Assembly: GCA_026713205.1 (NCBI GenBank)
Contig: JAPOOY010000002.1
Coordinates: forward strand, 1 to 11,325
DNA length: 11,325 nt
Source of the DNA: Bdellovibrionales bacterium
Lineage (GTDB): Bacteria > Bdellovibrionota > Bdellovibrionia > Bdellovibrionales > UBA1609
Direction of reading: 5' to 3'
Position 1 is the first letter of the stretch. Each line of letters begins with the position of its first letter. The position numbers and the translations under genes are program-made. The notes beneath the pieces are model-generated. The model worked only from the letters and a program-made list of their open reading frames with translations. It did not search any database and had not been told where the DNA came from. Shown piece by piece: positions 7,483 to 11,325 of the stretch.

Positions 7483-8013
7483 ATGTTAGGTGTTGGAGAT
7501 CAATTTCCGGAATTTAATGTTAAAGCCACGGTATCCACCGATCCCAAAACGGCATTCACAGACATTAACAACTCATCTTATAAGGGAAAATGGCTGGTGT
7601 TCCTTTTTTATCCAAAGGATTTCACCTTTGTCTGTCCCACGGAATTAAAGGGATTTGGAGATAAGGATAAGGATTTTAAGGATCGGAATACTCAGGTTTT
7701 AGTCGGATCTACAGATTCCGAGTTTGTACATCTGGCCTGGAGAACTCATGAAGCCGATCTGAAGGACCTTCCCTGTCCCATGCTGGCTGACATTAAAAGA
7801 GAGCTTTGCGCTTCCCTGGGCATACTGGACATGAAAGAAGGCGTGGCGCAAAGAGCCACTTTTATCGTGGATCCTGAGGGCATTATCCGATTTGTTTATA
7901 CAACAGACCTAAGTGTTGGACGAAACCCGGAAGAAGTGCTGAGGGTTTTGGACGCTCTTCAAACAGGGGAACTTTGCCCTTGCAACTGGCAAAAAGGAGA
8001 GAAAACCCTTTAA
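7483..8013 (+). CDS. ahpC: AhpC-type peroxiredoxin
   Basis: A 176-aa thiol peroxidase that reduces hydroperoxides in the cytoplasm. The peroxidatic cysteine is C51 in TFVCPTE, and R124 lies in QRATFIVD. The C-terminal CPCNW gives two further cysteines, C165 and C167. The segment EEVLRVLDALQTGELCPCNW closely resembles the end of Mycobacterium tuberculosis AhpC, which has the same three-cysteine arrangement and is recycled by AhpD; no AhpD gene is in the window. The protein stops soon after this motif, and is shorter than the mycobacterial protein at the C-terminus. The start is fixed by AGGAGG with 5-base spacing. It appears monocistronic, with repeat elements following. The family is certain; the electron donor is unknown. 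Confidence 0.95.
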   Translation: MLGVGDQFPEFNVKATVSTDPKTAFTDINNSSYKGKWLVFLFYPKDFTFVCPTELKGFGDKDKDFKDRNTQVLVGSTDSEFVHLAWRTHEADLKDLPCPMLADIKRELCASLGILDMKEGVAQRATFIVDPEGIIRFVYTTDLSVGRNPEEVLRVLDALQTGELCPCNWQKGEKTL

Positions 8014-8056
8014 CCGAGCCATATTCAAAATATACTGCTTGTTTTTTTGAGATCAA

Positions 8057-8094
8057 GGTATTCCGGTCCAGTTTGAAATTTGAGATTTTTCAGA
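8057..8094 (+). repeat. Gene-end motif after ahpC, left flank of hairpin copy 2
   Basis: It reads GGTATTCCGGTCCA, then GTTTGAAATTTGAGATTTTT and CAGATG. It starts about 43 bp after the ahpC stop in gene orientation. The ending TTTTTCAGATG is identical to that of the motif at 10687-10722. Together with 8272-8307 (inverted) it brackets hairpin copy 2, so the composite is an imperfect inverted repeat of about 250 bp. Confidence 0.6.
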
Positions 8095-8110
8095 TGCAAG
8101 AATACTTACA

Positions 8111-8255
8111 CCCGCTATTAAGAGAGTGGGAAAGTCCGGGAAACTTTCCCACAGGGTCAAAAGTTCAAACATGCGTTTTGCCACAAAGCAGCTGATAGCC
8201 GCTCTTGTGTCAAAGCCGAACTCACTTTTGACCCCTATACTCTCTTAATAGCGGG
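8111..8255 (-). repeat. Large hairpin element, copy 2
   Basis: The outer arms are 17 bp perfect (8111-8127 with 8239-8255) but have a different sequence from copy 1. A separate hairpin (8126-8135 with 8143-8152, loop of 7) is inserted in the left arm; its first two bases overlap the outer arm, so one stem gives way slightly. Inner arms 8154-8163 and 8225-8234 pair perfectly. The core stem 8178-8186 with 8205-8213 and the apical stem 8187-8192 with 8198-8203 match copy 1 read in reverse. The internal-loop sequences around CGGCTTTGACACA and GCAAAACGCATG (sense strand, minus) are conserved. It lies between ahpC and the pilin operon. Confidence 0.85.
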
Positions 8256-8271
8256 CTAACTTCATGTAAAC

Positions 8272-8307
8272 AAAAAACCGCAAAACTCAAACAGGATTGA
8301 TATATTC
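8272..8307 (-). repeat. Inverted motif, right flank of hairpin copy 2
   Basis: On the minus strand it contains CTGTTTGAGTTTTGCGG followed by a T-run, matching 7373-7409 in the TTTTGCGGTTTT block. It is the one motif copy not positioned after a gene end in gene orientation; it is explained better as the inverted partner of 8057-8094 around the hairpin. Confidence 0.5.
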
Positions 8308-8311
8308 CCTT

Positions 8312-8436
8312 CCTGAGAGTTGGGAAATCTAGGAAACTTCCCAACAGGGGGTAAAAGTTCAGTTTTGCTTTAGAGCGACTTTCAGTCGCTACTGTGTCAA
8401 AGCCGAATTGGTATGAATAACCATATATCTCTCAAG
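8312..8436 (-). repeat. Large hairpin element, degenerate copy 3
   Basis: The apical stem is perfect (AGCGAC 8374-8379 with GTCGCT 8385-8390, loop TTTCA), and CTACTGTGTCAAAGCCGAA (8389-8407) matches copy 1 in reverse. The next stem down is mostly lost, and the outer arms are reduced to about 7 pairs near 8313-8319 and 8429-8436. The side hairpin is kept with new sequence: GTTGGGAA (8319-8326) with TTCCCAAC (8338-8345). It appears to be a decaying copy in tandem with copy 2. Confidence 0.65.
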
Positions 8437-8607
8437 TTGGAAATCTTCTGAAAATATCAGGAATCCTAAATCTTAAAACAAATAGTGCAATTTTTACGAG
8501 ATACGAATTTTTTTGGATTATTCACTTTTAAAACCCGTTAAAAAGCTTGTAAATCCGGAATACCTTTATTGCTTTCCCTTTTTGAAAAATCAAAAAAGGA
8601 GGCTCAG

Positions 8608-9000
8608 ATGAAAAATCCGTTTAGAAAAATCCCGCGATACTTTTCAGGACGACAGGGAAAATTATCCCGTTCCTATACCTCACAAAAATTCCATACGGGA
8701 AATAAAGCTCCCCATTTAAATAGAATGAGTCGGGGATATTATAAAAAAAGCAAAGGTCAGGGATTGGTGGAATATCTGATTCTCATTGCTCTGATGGGTG
8801 TGGCCACCATAGGGATTGTTCGCACCTTAAATCAAACTGTTAAGTCAAGATTTGCGAATGCCATCTATGCTCTTCAAGGAAGAAAACAAAAGGCAAAAAC
8901 ACATACACTTAAAAAGGAGGAATACCAAAGATCGGATTTAAGTAATTTTATGACAGGAGCGACAAGCAGTGATAAAACCAGTCGGTCAAAGCGTGATTGA
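8608..9000 (+). CDS. Flp-type prepilin with unusually long leader
   Basis: A 130-aa protein with a class III prepilin motif, KG|QGLVEY: cleavage after G50 would put E at +5 and Y at +6, as in Flp pilins processed by TadV/CpaA peptidases. A hydrophobic helix (about 55-72) follows, then a basic hydrophilic tail (91-130). Typical Flp leaders are short, whereas this one is 50 residues and strongly basic. The start is fixed by AAGGAGG 6 bases before the ATG at 8608; a shorter start at M40 would give a normal leader but has no ribosome site. It is the first gene of the plus-strand pilus operon and overlaps the next gene by 32 bp. It is probably a major or minor pilin; the tail is larger than in classical Flp1. 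Confidence 0.8.
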   Translation: MKNPFRKIPRYFSGRQGKLSRSYTSQKFHTGNKAPHLNRMSRGYYKKSKGQGLVEYLILIALMGVATIGIVRTLNQTVKSRFANAIYALQGRKQKAKTHTLKKEEYQRSDLSNFMTGATSSDKTSRSKRD

Positions 9001-9301
9001 AGCGATTTGTGTTTGCCTCAGTCTAATTCTAATATTGAAAATCCTGTTTATTGTCTTTTGGCTAACGGCGGGATCTCTTTGGGTGGATCATCAATTGTAT
9101 CAAAAGCTGGTCTGTCTTGCTGAAGGCCGATCACAAATCCTATGCCAGGAAAGATTGACAAAAAATATAAAAACACTTCATCCCCTGGGAACACTCACTC
9201 ACCCTCAAATTCAAAAAAGGAGTAACCTTTGGAAAGGAAAAATACAATGGTCCCTATACGGTATAAGAAAAAACAGCAGGCAACGACTGAGTCTGCCTTA
9301 A
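8969..9301 (+). CDS. TadE/Flp-like pseudopilin, small
   Basis: A 110-aa protein starting with GTG at 8969, with AGGAG 9 bases upstream inside the previous gene. The N-terminus reads VG|QSVIEA, so cleavage after G6 would give E at +5, as in TadE/TadF pseudopilins. A membrane helix (about 12-34) with C14 and C16 follows, then a basic C-terminal domain with C49 and C59. No database family is recognised beyond this N-terminal signature. It overlaps the preceding gene by 32 bp and the next by 55 bp, which supports a real, tightly packed operon. Position and motif suggest a minor component of the Tad pilus or secretion tip. Confidence 0.68.
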   Translation: MIKPVGQSVIEAICVCLSLILILKILFIVFWLTAGSLWVDHQLYQKLVCLAEGRSQILCQERLTKNIKTLHPLGTLTHPQIQKRSNLWKGKIQWSLYGIRKNSRQRLSLP

Positions 9302-10023
9302 AGCGAAGTCACTTTGTTAAAATTGGCATGAAGCAACGGCAAAGAGGATTTATAATCCTTATTCTCCTGCCTTTAATAATGACTCTCGTGGCTGGATTGT
9401 CCGGTTTAACCCTTATGAGTTTAGGAATAAAAAATCTAACCCGAACCCAGAGCATTTGCATTACAGAAAATATTCATGGGCAAAAACAACTGGGAAAATT
9501 ACTTTCCCGGTTATTAAAAATTAATAAAACAGTCACCCGACTCCATCGCACAAAACAAGCTCTTCAAACGGCTTTAATAGGAGCCATCGGTTTAGGACAA
9601 ATCCAGCTAATATCAGCTCTGAAAAAACAAATATCATTTGTAAAAAAATATCAAAAATACATCTCTCTTCAACAAAAGCATATCTTAATAAAAAGCGAAC
9701 TTTCCCGAAAAAGAACTTTTATAAAAATAATGACAAAGCTCAAGATTCTGAAAACCAAAAATATCCAGGAAGAAAAAGTTTTCAAAAAAGCTCTGGCTGT
9801 TTCAAAAAAAACTCTCGGTCCAAACGCCTATACTTATCAACCTCTTCCGGATTTCTCAACACAACAAATGATTACCTTTTCATGGAAAATCAATCCTTTT
9901 CTCCAAAAAAATCTTAAGAACTGGCTTCCGGATCATTTGCAAAAGATGTCTTATATAAAAAGACAGTGCGCCGCCACTCTTAAAAAACAGAAAGGACAGT
10001 GGACTGCTCAACTGACGCACTGA
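9247..10023 (+). CDS. Basic PilX/TadG-like membrane protein of the pilus operon
   Basis: A 258-aa protein of unknown family. A basic N-terminus ends in RQRG (31-34), followed by one hydrophobic helix (35-58). This resembles the start of PilX or TadG-type proteins, but the +5 glutamate is absent, so peptidase processing is doubtful. The rest (60-258) is strikingly Lys/Arg- and Gln-rich and largely helical up to about 190, with C71 and C241. The ATG at 9247 is chosen because AAGGA lies about 9 bases upstream; a TTG six codons earlier and an ATG at 9328 are less likely. It overlaps the previous gene by 55 bp. The role is inferred only from the neighbours. Confidence 0.65.
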   Translation: MVPIRYKKKQQATTESALKRSHFVKIGMKQRQRGFIILILLPLIMTLVAGLSGLTLMSLGIKNLTRTQSICITENIHGQKQLGKLLSRLLKINKTVTRLHRTKQALQTALIGAIGLGQIQLISALKKQISFVKKYQKYISLQQKHILIKSELSRKRTFIKIMTKLKILKTKNIQEEKVFKKALAVSKKTLGPNAYTYQPLPDFSTQQMITFSWKINPFLQKNLKNWLPDHLQKMSYIKRQCAATLKKQKGQWTAQLTH

Positions 10024-10039
10024 AAAAGAGGAAAAAATA

Positions 10040-10207
10040 ATGAAAAATAACCACAAATCAGGACAAATACTCATAGAGTTTTTATTTCTTATCTGTCTTA
10101 TGTGTGGATTTTTAACCTGCATCCTTCTCCTTCAGGAAAAAGCGGAAAAGGAACTTCACAACAAAAGGTTACATGGAACACACGCAAGAAAATCATGGAA
10201 GCGCTAA
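10040..10207 (+). CDS. Small TadE/Flp-like pseudopilin, 55 aa
   Basis: A 55-aa frame beginning ATG at 10040, preceded by GAGG with 8-base spacing. The product starts MKNNHKSG|QILIEF: cleavage after G8 puts E at +5 and F at +6, the same G|Q-x-x-x-E pattern as the two pseudopilins upstream. A hydrophobic helix (about 14-31) with C19, C22 and C27 follows, then a short charged tail ending at 10207. It sits 16 bp after the previous gene and overlaps the next by 13 bp. Its small size makes it easy to miss, but ribosome site, motif and operon fit agree. It is probably a minor pilin. Confidence 0.7.
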   Translation: MKNNHKSGQILIEFLFLICLMCGFLTCILLLQEKAEKELHNKRLHGTHARKSWKR

Positions 10208-10656
10208 TACAAAAATATAAAACTCAACTGATTCTCATTGCCTCTGTGTTTGTGCTGGCTGTTCTTTCCAGTCTGATACAATCTTTTTTAAATGAAAAAC
10301 CCAAACCATTTTCATTAGATGAAATGATTCCTGAAGGATTTGTGCTGATTCCCATAGAGATAGAAAATAGTGAAGATATTATCAATTTGATTGGCTCTTA
10401 TGGTGTCATTGATCTTTATTCTTATTCCTCTCACACAAATCTTCCTCAGGAACTGGCGGCTCAATCTCTTAAAGTAGTGCCCACGAAAACAGAAGAAAAT
10501 CGCTTTGCCGTTATAGCGCCGGAAAAGGAAGTGCTGCAACTCCTGGCGCACAGAGGCCCTTTTTATGCTGTTGTTCAAAATCCAAAAAAAACAGGTTCAC
10601 AAATTTACAAAAAAAGAGTAAAAAAGCATCTGACAGTTATTGAAGAGAGTTTTTAA
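10195..10656 (+). CDS. Short CpaB/RcpC-like pilus assembly protein
   Basis: A 153-aa protein. A membrane anchor (about 10-31) is followed by a periplasmic part that resembles the CpaB/RcpC plan: an SAF-like strand IPEGFVLIPIEIEN (45-58), a GSYGVIDLY turn (68-75) where CpaB has GDRVDV, and RFAVIAPEKEVLQLLA (103-118) like the RcpC T..VTPEQAE..A segment. CpaB proteins are usually about twice as long, so the match is of order and pattern, not close identity. The ATG at 10195 overlaps the preceding gene by 13 bp, and the ribosome site is poor, suggesting coupling. CpaB is thought to assist the secretin in the periplasm. It could also be an unrelated SAF-type (FlgA-like) protein. Confidence 0.5.
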   Translation: MEALIQKYKTQLILIASVFVLAVLSSLIQSFLNEKPKPFSLDEMIPEGFVLIPIEIENSEDIINLIGSYGVIDLYSYSSHTNLPQELAAQSLKVVPTKTEENRFAVIAPEKEVLQLLAHRGPFYAVVQNPKKTGSQIYKKRVKKHLTVIEESF

Positions 10657-10686
10657 TGAGAATAAGGAACCCGGGGAAATCCACAA

Positions 10687-10722
10687 ATATACCGATCGTT
10701 TTTGAATTTTAAGGTTTTTCAG
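10687..10722 (+). repeat. Gene-end motif between the CpaB-like gene and the last gene
   Basis: It reads ATATACCGATCG, then TTTTTGAATTTTAAGG and TTTTTCAG, directly followed by ATG. It begins 30 bp after the upstream stop codon in gene orientation. Its AAGG lies 8 bases before the ATG of the next gene and could act as a weak ribosome site, so the motif's 3' end may have been recruited for translation start. Confidence 0.65.
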
Positions 10723-11325
10723 ATGAAAAAAACATATCTGTATTTAACTCAACAGAAACCCTCAAAATTCAAATTAGAGGAATATACTTTAGACTATATA
10801 AATAAAAAAACATCTCTAAAGCGCTCTTTGTGTGAAATATCAAATTCCCTGTTTATTGCTTTGAACTGGTTTTTTCTTTTTCCTGTAAACGCAAATACTA
10901 TATGGATTAAACCACCACAAAAATCTCTTCTCAATTTTAAAGCACACATTGAAGCCTTAGGTTCTCCCCACATCTCCTATGGAGAACACCAGTTTTCTCA
11001 ACGGCGAAAAGAAGCTCAATCCTTTAAACTCATGGCTCAAATTCAAAAAGCGCAAGAACTTTATCTTTCCGGAACAATTCCCTCCGCAAAAAAGGCCTTT
11101 CAAAATATCATCCAAATGGCTCATGCTTCTGATTGGGATAAAAAAGACAGACGAATTATACTCTACGCTTTTCTAAGAAGTGCCCAACTGGAAGAAAGAC
11201 CAGACATAAAAAGAGCTTTTCTATTATCAGCTGTCCAATTCTCCAGGAAACCTATCACACCTCAACAAAAAGATTATACTTTATTTCCGCCTCCTTTGAC
11301 GAAAATATTCAATACCCTTTTGAAA
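10723..11325 (+). CDS. Exported TPR-like protein, 3' end cut by window
   Basis: An open frame of 201 codons running off the window without a stop. Residues 43-57 are hydrophobic and end in VNA|N, like a signal peptidase I site, but the 42 residues before them are long for a signal peptide. A start at the TTG at 10828 (L36) would give a normal one, though no ribosome site supports it; the ATG at 10723 has AAGG 8 bases upstream, inside the repeat. Residues 100-175 are helical and TPR-like (AQIQKAQELYLSG, then AKKAFQNII). The segment LFPPPLTKIFNTLLK (187-201) resembles the linker that precedes PEGA-type domains in some deltaproteobacterial TPR proteins, which is an inference from memory. It belongs to the pilus operon by orientation. 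Confidence 0.7.
   Translation, partial: MKKTYLYLTQQKPSKFKLEEYTLDYINKKTSLKRSLCEISNSLFIALNWFFLFPVNANTIWIKPPQKSLLNFKAHIEALGSPHISYGEHQFSQRRKEAQSFKLMAQIQKAQELYLSGTIPSAKKAFQNIIQMAHASDWDKKDRRIILYAFLRSAQLEERPDIKRAFLLSAVQFSRKPITPQQKDYTLFPPPLTKIFNTLLK

Larger units (their letters stand above)
8014..8607. other. Gene-free intergenic stretch with nested repeats
   Basis: I see no credible gene here. The stretch contains, in order, a gene-end motif (8057-8094), hairpin copy 2 (8111-8255), an inverted copy of the motif (8272-8307) and degenerate hairpin copy 3 (8312-8436). The last 170 bases before the pilin operon are AT-rich and must hold its promoter, but I find no convincing -35/-10 pair there. Confidence 0.7.

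Noticed and set aside
8095..8210. Short open frame starting at the ATG in the repeat after ahpC
   Set aside because: It runs straight into hairpin copy 2 with no ribosome site and ends at a stop inside the core stem; it is repeat sequence, not a gene.
8057..8436. CRISPR-like tandem repeats
   Set aside because: The copies are few, differ in length and orientation, and lack regular repeat-spacer spacing; they are hairpin elements.
8529..8566. Minus-strand GGTATTCCGG resembling the start of the motif at 8057-8094
   Set aside because: Only the first ten bases match; the rest does not.
8540..8575. Sigma54-type promoter before the pilin operon (GG...GC)
   Set aside because: The GG to GC spacing is 12 rather than 10 and the surrounding bases do not fit.
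8569..8607. TTG start upstream of the Flp-like gene
   Set aside because: The extension would read through the AAGGAGG ribosome site that clearly serves the ATG at 8608.

Overview
The window is AT-rich DNA from a Gram-negative bacterium: it encodes a lipoprotein with a lipobox and parts of a Tad/Flp (tight adherence) pilus-type secretion machine. FHA-domain proteins together with Tad components and a DUF192 protein suggest a deltaproteobacterial or Bdellovibrionota-like lineage. This is an inference from gene content; there is no rRNA or other marker to confirm it.

Layout. Positions 1-295 hold no gene but several structured repeats. A minus-strand operon covers 5974 to 296 with almost no spacing: tadC, a DUF192 protein, then three membrane-anchored FHA proteins. 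One of these (525 aa) has a sensor-like extracytoplasmic domain, and the other two (305 and 646 aa) carry TPR-like C-terminal parts. Divergent from tadC is a monocistronic phytase-like lipoprotein (6140-7360), followed by a peroxiredoxin of the mycobacterial AhpC type (7483-8013). The gene-free stretch 8014-8607 contains two more copies of the large hairpin element. From 8608 a plus-strand operon encodes three small prepilin-like proteins, each with a G|Q-x-x-x-E processing motif, a basic PilX/TadG-like membrane protein, a short CpaB/RcpC-like protein, and a TPR-like exported protein cut off by the window end (10723-11325).

How it fits together. The two clusters probably contribute to one Tad-like envelope machine: TadC as inner-membrane platform, Flp/TadE-like pseudopilins, and a CpaB-like periplasmic subunit. 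The FHA proteins could be phosphothreonine-reading scaffolds that couple the machine to Ser/Thr kinase signalling. No TadA ATPase, TadB, secretin or kinase is in the window.

The most unusual content is non-coding. A short T-rich motif of about 35 bp lies 12-42 bp after the stop codon, in gene orientation, at all four gene ends that have a 3' intergenic space. A larger hairpin element, present in three copies, keeps base pairing while its stem sequence changes. On one strand the changes are consistent with RNA-type covariation, including G.U pairs. Two of the genes described here, a 55-aa prepilin-like gene at 10040-10207 and the open-ended gene at 10723, are easy to miss.
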